Origin: Paraconiothyrium sp. Pb-2020
Taxonomy: Eukaryota; Ascomycota; Dothideomycetes; Pleosporales; Didymosphaeriaceae
Direction of reading: 5' to 3'
NCBI GenBank assembly: GCA_022419385.1
Contig: JAJUBI010000002.1
Span: forward strand, 3,286,001-3,350,000
DNA: 64,000 nucleotides
Position 1 is the stretch's first letter, and each line of letters starts with the position of its first letter. The notes beneath the pieces are model-generated. The model did not search any database and had not been told where the DNA came from. It worked only from the letters and a program-made list of their open reading frames with translations. Shown here piece after piece: positions 22,981 to 32,965 of the stretch. The position numbers and the translations under genes were made by a program.

Positions 22981-24858
22981 CTACGTCCTACCCCTCCTAG
23001 GATCCATGCTCTCGCTCCTCCTCCAATCTCGCATCTCCTTCGTCCCCAAACTGCCCAAGCCCCCTTCGCTCCTCCTCTCCCAACCGCCTAGTCTGACAAC
23101 CAACGTAGTCGCATTGTCACTGTCGCTCTTGACCTCGGTCGCAAAGTTGGTGACATCTCTGGCGGCCTGCTCCGGTGTCTTCGCCTCCTTGACAATATCT
23201 ACAATCTCCTGGTCGCTTAGATGTCCTGATATGCCGTCCGAGCAGAGGACCAGGAACGAGTATTCTGCAGGCGAGAGTTCGACGCGGCGGATCTCAGGCT
23301 CGGCTGACACACCCATACGCTTGGACGCCATGTCGCCGAAGGCACGCGTGTTCGCGAGTCCGGACATGCGTTCCTCGCCGAAAGAGTCAGTCACGAAGGT
23401 TGCAGCGTAGCGACGAAGTCGGGTGGCTTCTTCAGGGAGCGAGGGGTGGTGATTGGAAGTGAGCGGGACAGCCTGGCCGGTTGCAGTGTCACAGAGTAGA
23501 ATCCTAGTGTCGCCCACATGTGCCGTGATGAGCGAAGACGGAGACGAAGGGTGCCAGAACGGTGAGGGTGTGGGTGTCGAGATGAGTACGATGCTACAGG
23601 TGCTTCCGCCTTTGAAACGCTTTGGACCGCCGATGCTCTTGTCTGTTCGTGACGGGTGCCCTAATATGTCGTTGTCGTTGATAGCCTTGTCAGCTCGAAC
23701 GGGGTCTTCGTCCTGCTTGCCAACTTGTGCCGACACGAAATCATAATCGGCCTTGAGAAATGCATACTCCAGCACTGTCTCGATACCTAGTCCATCCTTG
23801 ACTTTGTCCGGGATGTCTCCGAAACTGTTCCGTTTCGCAAGAACATCCTTTTCTGTTTGATGTCCTTGTCCGCCGGCCGCTCTTGAGAAGTACTCCGGCT
23901 TGAACCGCCGAAAGTATCCTCCAACCAGCTCTTTCCAGTCTTTGACCAAAGCCCGTTCCAACTCTTCTGCTTTTGAGACGCTGGTTGATTGCTTTACAGG
24001 TGGAGCACTGTCGATGAGCTCCTTCTTGCCATTTGCGCCATTTGCTGGCGCTTTTGTGCCCGGTTCCGGTGGCTTGAGCGGTTTTAAGCCGGGCGGTTTG
24101 TGTGTCTCGATCGCGTCCAAACTCTCCTTTCCGGAAGCCTTTGATGCTTCTTCCGGAGGTCTATCATCCAGTGTGCCCGTGCTGCTCGGCCAGCCTTTGG
24201 TGGTGCTCTTCCTTGCAAGACTGCTCTGCAGCTCGAACAGCTTCATCGCATCCTCGACGTAGTTGTGCAGCTCCTCCCGTAGAAAATCGGCGCAGTCGCT
24301 CCCTCCGTGTCCATCAAATACACCAAAGTAGAAGACCTGAGGGTCACCGCTTGCACTGCCGGCCGGTGTGAGCTCGCTCGTCATGCCGCCGCTTGCGCTG
24401 CGCTGCAAAGACATGGGACGCCTCTTCGCGAAAGCGGGCACCTCAACCGTCCCGGCCTGGAACGAGTCTTCATTGTATGGACGCGTTCCTCGAGACACCG
24501 ATACCCCGAAATGGTGCTTCGCGCTCCTCAACGGTATCCTCACCACAGTCATCTCCCGCGACGCTCCCACCATAGGAGGAGCCGCCGCGGGCGAGCGGTG
24601 CGTACCTCGCGGCTCATGAGGCGTGCTCTTGTCTCGCGGTAGTTTGTGATGCGGGCCACCGGATATTCGTGAGTCGGGATGTAGCGAAGTCGACGGCAGG
24701 TGGGTAATGAAGTACTCGTGGAAGCAACGGCGCTGGAGCTGGGCGGGGCATTCTAACGCGACGCGGCGAATGCGATGGTGCGCGTAGCGATTGGAGGAGG
24801 AGCGAGTGACGAGAGGCCGAGAGCTGGCTCTATGAAGGTGTAATGACGGTTTCCACAT
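22981..24858 (-). CDS. PTC6: PP2C-type Ser/Thr phosphatase, probably mitochondrial (Ptc6-like)
   Basis: Metal-dependent protein phosphatase of the PPM/PP2C family, single exon, 625 residues. Motifs in order: RPYNED (127-131, metal-ligand acid), FGVFDGHGG (178-186, catalytic Asp), SLITAHVGDTRILL, the SFGEERMSGLANTRAFGDM region, FLVLCSDGISGHLSDQEIV (metal Asp) and SDSDNATTLVVRLGG (terminal metal Asp-Asn). The first ~60 residues are rich in Arg, Ser and His and lack acids, as in a mitochondrial presequence, which fits the yeast Ptc6 branch; pyruvate dehydrogenase phosphatase activity is known there. An insert of roughly 130 residues (about 215-345) between the catalytic Asp motif and the next conserved block is Lys/Pro/Ser-rich and probably a loop. 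The symbol is a family-level assignment; another fungal mitochondrial PP2C branch is possible. Confidence 0.85.
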   Translation of the reverse strand: MWKPSLHLHRASSRPLVTRSSSNRYAHHRIRRVALECPAQLQRRCFHEYFITHLPSTSLHPDSRISGGPHHKLPRDKSTPHEPRGTHRSPAAAPPMVGASREMTVVRIPLRSAKHHFGVSVSRGTRPYNEDSFQAGTVEVPAFAKRRPMSLQRSASGGMTSELTPAGSASGDPQVFYFGVFDGHGGSDCADFLREELHNYVEDAMKLFELQSSLARKSTTKGWPSSTGTLDDRPPEEASKASGKESLDAIETHKPPGLKPLKPPEPGTKAPANGANGKKELIDSAPPVKQSTSVSKAEELERALVKDWKELVGGYFRRFKPEYFSRAAGGQGHQTEKDVLAKRNSFGDIPDKVKDGLGIETVLEYAFLKADYDFVSAQVGKQDEDPVRADKAINDNDILGHPSRTDKSIGGPKRFKGGSTCSIVLISTPTPSPFWHPSSPSSLITAHVGDTRILLCDTATGQAVPLTSNHHPSLPEEATRLRRYAATFVTDSFGEERMSGLANTRAFGDMASKRMGVSAEPEIRRVELSPAEYSFLVLCSDGISGHLSDQEIVDIVKEAKTPEQAARDVTNFATEVKSDSDNATTLVVRLGGWERRSEGGLGSLGTKEMRDWRRSESMDPRRGRT

Positions 24859-25439
24859 GCTGTGCCTGACTGCGTGGTATGCATGGCGTTGCCAGCTCGG
24901 TGAGGGTTACTTCAAGGCCGCCATGGGCTGGGTAAACTATTCCTGGGTTTGCTGCGCAATCGAAATGCCTTCGTGAAAGCAAGCTTCCAGTTCTTTCCAA
25001 CAAGCACCGCAAGAGGTGTCTGCAGCTTCCCACGGCCCGGTGGGTTAAAGCAGAAGAAGTGGGGAGCGGGGAGGTACATGAATGCTCGGTTATTGCGCTG
25101 GTCCATCCAGCAATCGCGGACCCTTGCTCGCCTCTTCGGCCGAAGTCGTTCAGCCTCACATCAAGCAATCATCAACGTCACAATGTACCCTGCAAGCTTG
25201 CTGAATAAGGTACTCGACATAAAAATACTGGATGCTTTTCCCATGTAGAGTGATCCAAGCTACTATGATTCTCCAAAATTCGGAGCGACGTTATATAGCC
25301 ACTGTGCACATCCTAGCCAGTGGCGCAATCAAGTTGTACGTATGCCAAAGATAGAATCGGGCGTCTATCATGTATGCGCCGCCGAATGCCGTCAAACGAT
25401 TATACAATCAAAGGTCTAAGTGAAGACGACCTTAGAAAC
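24859..25439. other. Intergenic region, no gene seen
   Basis: About 580 bp between two minus-strand genes, including the phosphatase promoter. Only short overlapping frames are present. Confidence 0.5.
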
Positions 25440-26582
25440 CTAGCTCTGCCGACCATGCTTGACAGGCCTGACCGGATCCGACCCACTCTTCCGCACAACA
25501 TGTACCAAAGCCGAATGCACGACCTCCTTGACTTCCTTACCCGTAGCAAAATCCGACTTCGTCATGGTGGGTGTGATAGCGAACCTCACACAATACTTCT
25601 GTGGGTTCTGCACAAGCACTTTCCACGTCGTCATCGGGTCGCCCAACAGATGAAGAGTCCGATTGACCATGTGTTTAAGGTCATATTGCATGCCAGCAAC
25701 AGGGAAGATGACCTGCCATTTCACTGCGTTTGACCGCAGGCGAAAACCAATGCGGTACCCCTTCACGTAGAGCTCGCTGAGCGAATGTTCACGATCAGCA
25801 TCGATGCCTATGTGGAGAAAGGGTGAAAGCGTGCTCAGGAGCGCTTTCGTGCGCTCATCCGCCTTTTTGGTGCGCCATTCGTGATGGTGGTGCTCTGTGT
25901 ACATGTGCCGATATATAGCTTCTTGTCGAAGGCAAAGACGGTGTTTGGCGGTGTAGTCTTCAGGGGGGAGCATAGCGAAGCCAGAGACGATTTCGCGGCA
26001 CTCATCGCCATTGTGATGCTCCGAGTTGAACATAGAACCTTCTCCGATAGCGTGGAAGACGATGTCACGAATGATGAGGGCTGAAACAATGTCTTGACGT
26101 AATTCCCGATCAGAGAGCAGATGCTCGATGTCTGACTTGCCGCCCATCATGTCTGCGATATCCTTGGTTGATGAGCAGCGGGTGATTTCTCGACCGTCCA
26201 GGTTGATGCTATGATGAATGGCCCATTTGCGGATGTCTTCGAAGAAGTCATGAAGGAGGCCGCGGTCATCTTGAGGCTCTATGCCCATGGTATATACCTT
26301 GATATCGGTGATGTCTTTGAGGGAAAGCTGCTGTGGTGTTTCGGTGCGCCTATGCCGCGCTCCAGTTTGTCTGGCCACAGGTATGTTTGAGGGTGCAGGA
26401 TGGCGAGCCTTCAGGGTATCCTGAGCATACGCAGCACCTGATGCGCGTATATGCTGAGCACCTACCTGCTTCACCTGAGCAAGCTCAACCTCCAGCTCGT
26501 GAATGCGCTTCAGGAGTATTTGGTTGAGTCTAGTAGCCTCGAGAAGGTGCTGGCTTAGCGAGGAAACGTCAGAACCGGCCAT
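25440..26582 (-). CDS. Hypothetical protein with N-terminal coiled coil
   Basis: Single-exon frame of 380 residues from an ATG at 26582. Residues ~10-40 form a probable coiled coil (SQHLLEATRLNQILLKRIHELEVELAQVKQV, heptad leucines). A basic linker (ARQTGARHRRTETPQQ) follows, then a ~280-residue domain rich in His, Asp and Glu (LLHDFFEDIRKWAIHHSINLDGRE, YTEHHHHEWRTKKADERTK). The protein ends with a basic tail (VRPVKHGRQS). No signal peptide or membrane segment. I do not recognise the family; proteins of this general build are common as lineage-specific accessory proteins in Dothideomycetes, but that is an impression, not a match. It is bordered upstream by about 3.2 kb without a convincing gene, consistent with an accessory region. 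Confidence 0.65.
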   Translation of the reverse strand: MAGSDVSSLSQHLLEATRLNQILLKRIHELEVELAQVKQVGAQHIRASGAAYAQDTLKARHPAPSNIPVARQTGARHRRTETPQQLSLKDITDIKVYTMGIEPQDDRGLLHDFFEDIRKWAIHHSINLDGREITRCSSTKDIADMMGGKSDIEHLLSDRELRQDIVSALIIRDIVFHAIGEGSMFNSEHHNGDECREIVSGFAMLPPEDYTAKHRLCLRQEAIYRHMYTEHHHHEWRTKKADERTKALLSTLSPFLHIGIDADREHSLSELYVKGYRIGFRLRSNAVKWQVIFPVAGMQYDLKHMVNRTLHLLGDPMTTWKVLVQNPQKYCVRFAITPTMTKSDFATGKEVKEVVHSALVHVVRKSGSDPVRPVKHGRQS

Positions 26583-29500
26583 TGTCGATTGGACTTGAAG
26601 AAGGATATTGTGGATGAAAGTGTTGTAGATGACTCCACAGCAGAAAGCTTGGTGGATAGAGGGTCGATATAGAGACTGAAGAGAGATCTACGGTAAAAGA
26701 AGTGCTTTGACATCGAAGCTTTGACTATCCAGACGAAGACTTTGTGCGACGATGCTTTGCTGCCTGACCGTTTACAGCGCCCATTGTGACCTGTTTCACG
26801 AGCACTGTCCCGGATGCCTGGATTGTTCGCTGCCCAATCTGGGGGCACTTTGCCCAATGACATAACCGCCAGGCGACAGGCACCGTTGAGGCAGCAATCA
26901 TACCCGGTGTGACGTGCAATGACCTGAGGATGCTCACCCCAGATGCTCCTATGGATGTACTTGCAGCCTCGGGAAGAAATAAAGACGCCAATTGCACCAG
27001 AATAGACGCCAGGTCCTGACATGTTACGGAAGTACCGTGCGGCTGCTCTTATGAGAGATTGAAGGACTGGTAGGAAGCCATAGCATCGTAGCCAGCTTTA
27101 AAATTTGATTTTCAGCCATCATATGGTCCCGAGGTCTTCAGTTCGTCAGCTGATTAAATCTTGAATTCAACACTAAGACCGCACTCTGTGAACGGCCGGT
27201 GTGCCGCGTTGATAACGTAAACGCTCACCGGGATAGCGGGCAGGCATTCTAGAAGGGTTACCATCACATACATATGATTATTGGCTAGAAAAAATGATAA
27301 GAAATTGGGTAATTGAGAGTTTTGATGTGAGCTGAGTGATGAATAGACGATGGGAGAGCTAAGGGACATCGTCCCAACTCGGACCGGCCCGCTCTCTGCA
27401 CGGGCCAGCGGTTCCCTTCAGCAGAGCTTCCTCTATCCTTCTCAAGTCATAGCTCGCCTGCGACGCTTGCCTACTTCTCACACGCTCATAAACAGGTATC
27501 AAGCAACTGATCTCAAAGCGACGTCGGATGTATCCTAGCCGGACTTACAAGACGGTTCGACGGCTGGCCGGTACATGCGCAGACTGTGCCCAACGCTGAA
27601 ATCGGCGACCATCAACAAACGGGCGAGAATGACACGTTTCTTCACAGTATGGCAGCAAATTTTCTTTCTTATCTGACACCCTAGGCACACCGGATCCTGT
27701 CCCTACGACTCCCATGGCAAGAGCGATTAAGGACGGAGTGCGCCCGCTCAAGCTGGCTGCCGCACAACGACGTCGCCGGCCTATCAACGTTAACCATCCC
27801 ACAATGAAGCACCGGATCCTGTCTGACCACTCAACAGCACAAAACCACATGGTAATCAAACATTTTTCTCTGACAACCCACATGTACACACCAACCACAG
27901 ATGTCGTGAGCAATTCTTCTATTGAGCGTCTCGAATCTCACACCTTAGCATTCCCGAACAGTATTCATCCGCACAATACGTTTCGCATGGATGAACCTAT
28001 TTGTCGGCGCAATAAACTGCCTGGGTCTCGCGCTTCTTGAACAAAATGCAATGGCAGCTCCATGGCCTCTAGGCAAAGACGCAAAGTTGTACTCTGACAT
28101 CATTTCAACGTTCATCGAGTTGAAGGACATGTCTTCGATTTCAAACAAGAAGAAAAGGAACGAACGCCCCAACTGTACGCGCACCCTCCATAGTCTACAC
28201 GCTTCGAGCATATGAGATGACTTGTAGGCTACATCAGTTTGGAGACCTACGACACTAATTTTAGTGCTTCCAACTGCACTGAGAATTCCCGAGTGCCAAT
28301 CCATCAATATATTCCTCGAGCGCGGTCCAACTATCAAGTTGGGCAATGACTGCGGCAATTCTGCGTCTACAATCTTGATCGATTGCACGTTTTGGTCCAC
28401 CTCTGGGACTGAGGTCAAAGCGGATAATACGGACTTGACATGACCACCGTTTCTACCGCATCATAGCCGGTTCGATCGCGTATTTTGATACCAGAGCTAT
28501 CCATCCTATAACACGACATCATCCATCGCCCGGACCAAAGCGGTCATTTGAGTGTCGGGAATTTCTCTTTGCTATAACAAAGATGGACGTCGGAGGAAGT
28601 ATTGATACTCATACTCTGGTGGCACACTAATCGTGTATTATGAACGCTGATCATGGGATAGTCTCTCGACCAAGGCTCACTTTCTTCCTCTGTGATACTT
28701 TGAGTACGACGTCAACAACCTTCATGAAGCACTTAGCCTAGTCTAGGAAGATTTTCTACAGCGTTGATGCGCGTACGGACGACCTCATGTCAGATGGTGG
28801 GCAGCTGTCTTGGATCATCACAAACGCTGGAACGTCAGCTTCCGGAGACTATCCAGGCGGGGACTTAACAGTGATCGATTGAACGATAGCACAAGCCCAT
28901 TTTTCTCGATGAGGCCGCCAAAAAATTCTTCGTCATGGAACTTGGGTGCCTGATCTGAGAGCGTTGGATGACAAAGCCTCATTCGGCACGGGAAACGGCA
29001 TCGCGGATAATTCTAGAAGCACGTGGGATACCAGGGTGACGCGACATCAAGATGTGGGGAAGTCTACTTTAGATCAAGCAATATCCCGGTGGCCCGCCCT
29101 TACTGAGGTCCATATTGTACTTTCGTCGACTCGCAAAACGAACCTCCTTTTTCGCACTGCTCGCTTGCAAAAGACCGATGGCAGCTGACTTTTTGCAGTT
29201 TGCATTCTGCATTCTGCGATCATTGCACAATTGCACCATCGCAAAGCGATCCCCAAATGAGTCTAGATCTCCCAGCCTCATTCACCCTAATTCGGGCGAG
29301 AGTTCAAGCTTTCGGTAATCTACTAATGGAGGTGCCAAGTCATATATATTATGACAAGGCTTCTGTGCCGGTCCAATCATGCAAGGCAGCTTCAATGAAA
29401 AGAAGTAGCCATTGGTCAATTGACAACACGGTGGAGTTCATGACGGAGGCAATTGCTACTGGGGTAATGGCTTGCAAATGATGCGATCGATCTCTGCGGA

Positions 29501-29778
29501 GGCACGGTTGGGGCACATATGGCGCAGTCAATATGGCAAATCCGACCTCGGAACCGATTTTTCTTTCAGCTCACTTGTTTTGAGCAGGTTTCTTTCCTCA
29601 TGCGTCACCAGCAACGCCGCACTGTTAGCAACGAAGGTGTGCTTGCAGAACTACCCCAAGATGCTTGACTAAATTAATCTCCACTATTACGCAACATATC
29701 GCAAGGTTTACGGCGCCAGCAATTCAAGTAGGATATCGAGTGCGACGGCTCCAAAGGTCTCGGCGTCAACCGGTAACC
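26583..29778. other. Gene-poor region with one doubtful small frame
   Basis: About 3.2 kb with no convincing gene. Frames of 120-157 codons exist on the minus strand (26555-27022, 27545-27913, 27945-28418), but none has family motifs and they overlap frames on the other strand. CACCGGATCCTGTC occurs twice about 120 bp apart (near 27690 and 27811), a small direct repeat. One plus-strand frame at 27991 is listed separately. The A+T content is somewhat higher than in flanking genes. Confidence 0.45.
27991..28215 (+). CDS. Doubtful small secreted peptide candidate (74 aa)
   Basis: An ATG-initiated frame of 74 codons. It begins with a hydrophobic stretch (LFVGAINCLGLALL) followed by AMA-A, which could be a signal peptide and cleavage site. 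The remaining ~50 residues are charged, with one Lys/Arg cluster (NKKKRNER). It overlaps a longer antisense frame, and its codon third positions are not biased. There is no support beyond the signal-like start, and it may be a chance frame. Confidence 0.18.
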   Translation: MNLFVGAINCLGLALLEQNAMAAPWPLGKDAKLYSDIISTFIELKDMSSISNKKKRNERPNCTRTLHSLHASSI

Positions 29779-30549
29779 ATGCTGCTCTCCTACCTCATCA
29801 TTTTCTTCAACCTGATTCACCCCAGCACCGAACAGCTTACCACCTCGAAAGCAACTTCAGCCCTCACACAACACTTTATACATCCTATCCGCGGCGACGT
29901 CCTTCTCCCGGGAAGCATCTTCACCATCCGCTGGGAGGCCAACACCAGTTTTAAGAACGTCACTCTCCAACTCTGGGACAAGACCTCCTGGGGCTTCGCC
30001 CGCGACCTCCTCTCCCCCTGCCACCCATGGGCCCGCAACCCTTTCTGCGGGACCATCGCCGTCTCCGCACCCAACACCGGCTCCTTCGACTGGCTAGTGC
30101 CGAGCCCTCAGAATGGTTCTATGGGCTTCGGCTTCCCGCGTGGAGAGCGCGCCTACTGGATCAAGATGTACGTGGACGACTATGTGCATGCGGAGATTGG
30201 GAATACGGACCCTGTCTTAAGTTACAGCCAGAATTTTGCATTTGCGAAGGAGGGTGACGTGGGGACTTTGGCCACGGAGCAGGAGGGGCCAACGAGTACA
30301 AGTGGGTGGGACAGTGGATCGCCGACGGTGTTTGTGACTGTTTTTGATAATGGATCGGCGACGAGTACGGGAGGAGATGGGGCTGTGAGGGAGACAGGGA
30401 CAGGCGTGGCAACAGCGACGAGCTTGGGGAATAAGACGGCACTGGTGCCGGTTGGGGGAGTTGCGGGGAGGGTCAAGTGGAGTATGATGGGGAGTCTGAT
30501 GGGGGGACTAGGGTTGGTGCTATGCTGGATTTATTGTGAGTGCCTGTGA
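29779..30549 (+). CDS. Kre9/Knh1-like Ser/Thr-rich surface protein
   Basis: 256 residues from the ATG at 29779; the frame is open further 5' but has no upstream ATG. A signal peptide (MLLSYLIIFFNLIHPSTEQ) leads into a Kre9/Knh1-type beta-sandwich domain: HPIRGDVLLPGSIFTIRWE, NVTLQLWDKTSWG, NTGSFDWLVP and YWIKMYVDD are the usual landmarks. Two cysteines (PCHPWARNPFC) may pair. A Gly/Ser/Thr/Val-rich stretch follows, then a hydrophobic C-terminus (MMGSLMGGLGLVLCWIY), so the protein is either membrane- or GPI-anchored. Members act at the cell surface; Kre9 itself is needed for beta-1,6-glucan in yeast, but most filamentous-fungal members are uncharacterised. A GTGAGT near the end (30534) could be a donor: splicing to the AG at about 30590 would change the last few residues to a hydrophobic end. 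Confidence 0.75.
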   Translation: MLLSYLIIFFNLIHPSTEQLTTSKATSALTQHFIHPIRGDVLLPGSIFTIRWEANTSFKNVTLQLWDKTSWGFARDLLSPCHPWARNPFCGTIAVSAPNTGSFDWLVPSPQNGSMGFGFPRGERAYWIKMYVDDYVHAEIGNTDPVLSYSQNFAFAKEGDVGTLATEQEGPTSTSGWDSGSPTVFVTVFDNGSATSTGGDGAVRETGTGVATATSLGNKTALVPVGGVAGRVKWSMMGSLMGGLGLVLCWIYCECL

Positions 30550-31789
30550 GAGATGGTAGAGTCACATGATCGTAAGAATTAGTCGTAGGGCTGTGGTGCG
30601 GCTAGAAAGCATGCGACGTCCACCTGTAAAGGGCCAGACAAAACCATACGTAGATCATAACATGCATTCTGTTCCTTCTATATCTTTAGTTTGTTTTCAT
30701 CTACGTGGAAGTCCAAGATCTCTACCAAGAAGGTGAACCCTAAGGGTGTCCTGAAACCTTTATTGCTTGCTAAACGTTCGCAAGGGCACAAGACCTCTCA
30801 ATGCATGCATGCAAGGCTATTACACTGTTGCAACGCAATACCTACTGAGCCAAACTTCGCCCCCAGCCTTCTTCTTAAAGTGGAGAAGCCAAATAAGCAT
30901 AAATCTTTGCAGTCTAATCTTCCCCTGAAGCATCCGTCACGTTAAAGATCCAGGTCCAAGTTCGCCGAGCACTGGCCGTGACCACGTCTAGAATGCAAGA
31001 ATCTTGTCGCTCATGCCCAACCGTCTCACTGCACCCGCACCACGTTCTCCGCATACCGAAAAAGACCCGCACACAACGTGGCCAGCCCATATGATAGTTG
31101 TGTGGCGCTGGCTAGGCCCGCTGGCTTCCAGCTAGCGAGTCGCGGGTGCGGTACGATCTCGATAGCGCTTCATTGGTTTAGGGGCACGCCGTCTTTCTTG
31201 ATGTTTATGTTGTTTGTTGTAAGGCTCGAGGTTTGAGCAGAATATACTTTACCGGTGAGACGGTGGGTCGCTAGAGGCGTGCATGATCGGAGTGAGCGAG
31301 GCTTCATAGTGTAGACACGCTACGCGTTAGACTGAGAAACACTACATGAACGCCACAGGATGACACAAATGCTTGGAAGCGAAGCGGTGATGCTTCGATC
31401 GATGCTCAGACATGATGAGGTTTGTCTTTTGCTCGCTATATTCGGCTCAGACCGATGGTATTAGAAATATTAGGGTAATGCTATTTCCCCATGCTTTTTG
31501 GAGACACATGAAAATGCCAGTAAGGGTATCCTTTCCCGCTTGCAACGGAATCGAAGAACAGACGCCAATTTGCAAGGCGCAAGTACCGTATACCCTACGA
31601 GTGATGTGATGCAACCCATGCTCATTCAAACGCCAGACTGCTTTGCCATGTAACCGGGTACGCCTAATCCATAAAATTTTGGTATGCTGCTATAATTCCC
31701 GTCCGATATGCCAGAAGACGAATTTCGAGAACACTCTTTCCGAAGTAAAACGTAGGTAAGATAACCATGCAAGGTGAGGGCGTGGTTTG
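30550..31789. other. Intergenic region, no gene seen
   Basis: About 1.2 kb between the Kre9-like gene and the 3' end of the MIF-fold gene. Only short frames; no repeat or RNA gene recognised. Confidence 0.5.
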
Positions 31790-32965
31790 TTATCGCTTGA
31801 AAATATTCATCATGCTTTTCCGCTTGCCCATCTTCGGCACAGGAATACTTTCTGGTACTGGCGGCGGAGTCGGAGTCGGCTTGAAATCGACATTCGAGGA
31901 CTTCGCACCAAGCGACTTGGACGCCTTGCGGTTTACCGGAGATTTGTTTGTGAATTTGCTGTCGATTGGGCGTAATACGTCGGACTCTTCTCGATCGACT
32001 TCAACTCCGGAGTCGAGCGGGCTAGGGCTAGGAAGCGGAGGGGTGACAACTGCTCTTGCGCCATGGTCAGCTTTGGAAATGTTGCGGGCGAGCTGAAAGC
32101 TACTCTTTGCCTTGGTTACGGCAGAGCGCTTGGAGCTCTTTGTGAGACCTCGTTTCAATCCACCATTCTCCTCGCCCATTTGGCGCTCTAGATTCTCGAT
32201 CTCGCCCAATATCGTCGTGCCGTTGGTCGCAATGCAGTCATCCTGACTGGGCACAAATCTGACAATTCCTCGATCCAGAGGCACGCCGAGGGATTCAAAC
32301 ATGAAGTTCTGGATGAGGGCAGCATTGCGCTTGTTGGTGGTCTGCTGTAGTTGCACGGGAAAGGCGGTGATGGTCATGAGGTAGGTGGGTTCGAATGATC
32401 CGGCTAGTAGGAGGCATGCAGAGTGGTTGACGGTGATCATGATGGACGACTCGGGCCGCTGATAGCGCGTGGAAAGATGGTGGGAAAGATCTGTGACAAG
32501 TGTGTACTCATCCTTGATCTGAGGTTGTATTAGCAGGACTGGATAGTATGCACATGTATCACAACATACGATAACATTGGTGCGTAGCTCAGCAATAATG
32601 GGGGCATCTCTGATCACGCGGTCGTGGGCAAGCGTGGTGGATCCGTCCTTGTATGCGAACTGCTCTTCGTAGAATTGCGCACGTCGGCGTGATCCATTTG
32701 GTTGCACTCCATTCGAAGTGTGGGCGCCCCGACTCGATGGCCTCTTCTCTTCAGAACTTGTACCGCGCTGCACATCGAGGTTCGACTTGGGCGACGACTC
32801 AAACGAGAAGGTGGATCGCGAGGGTGAGAGATGTTGCTCCACAACCGGCTCAGGCGCTAACAGATTGACGCCTGCCGCGCGCGGGAAAGTGTTGACTGAT
32901 TGGCTTGACGTGGTCGACGGCCGCGACATGTTGGAGGAGGTGGATTTGTTTACTGAGTGCGGCAT
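31790..32965 (-). CDS. Protein with embedded MIF (tautomerase-fold) domain
   Basis: Exons 32965-32570 and 32518-31790 give 374 residues. The 51-nt intron (GTATGT..GCTAATAC..CAG) has no in-frame stop and is a multiple of three, so the unspliced frame is also open (391 aa). Residues ~121-240 match macrophage migration inhibitory factor: APIIAELRTNVI, LSHHLSTRYQRPESSIMITV, LLLAGSFEPTYLMTI (compare the MIF GGSSEP loop) and FMFESLGVPLDRGIVRF. Animal MIF is ~115 residues and starts at its catalytic Pro1. Here the equivalent proline (P122) is internal, behind a ~120-residue Ser-rich arm, and the Lys32 position appears to be Arg153, so classic tautomerase activity is doubtful. A ~130-residue Ser/Lys/Pro-rich C-terminal tail ends in a basic KMGKRKSMMNIFKR. 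No signal peptide; cytosolic or nuclear placement is inferred. Confidence 0.85.
   Translation of the reverse strand: MPHSVNKSTSSNMSRPSTTSSQSVNTFPRAAGVNLLAPEPVVEQHLSPSRSTFSFESSPKSNLDVQRGTSSEEKRPSSRGAHTSNGVQPNGSRRRAQFYEEQFAYKDGSTTLAHDRVIRDAPIIAELRTNVIVCCDTCAYYPVLLIQPQIKDEYTLVTDLSHHLSTRYQRPESSIMITVNHSACLLLAGSFEPTYLMTITAFPVQLQQTTNKRNAALIQNFMFESLGVPLDRGIVRFVPSQDDCIATNGTTILGEIENLERQMGEENGGLKRGLTKSSKRSAVTKAKSSFQLARNISKADHGARAVVTPPLPSPSPLDSGVEVDREESDVLRPIDSKFTNKSPVNRKASKSLGAKSSNVDFKPTPTPPPVPESIPVPKMGKRKSMMNIFKR

Noticed and set aside
26555..27022. 155-codon minus-strand frame at the start of the orphan coiled-coil gene
   Set aside because: It overlaps the start of the supported gene in another frame and shows no motif.
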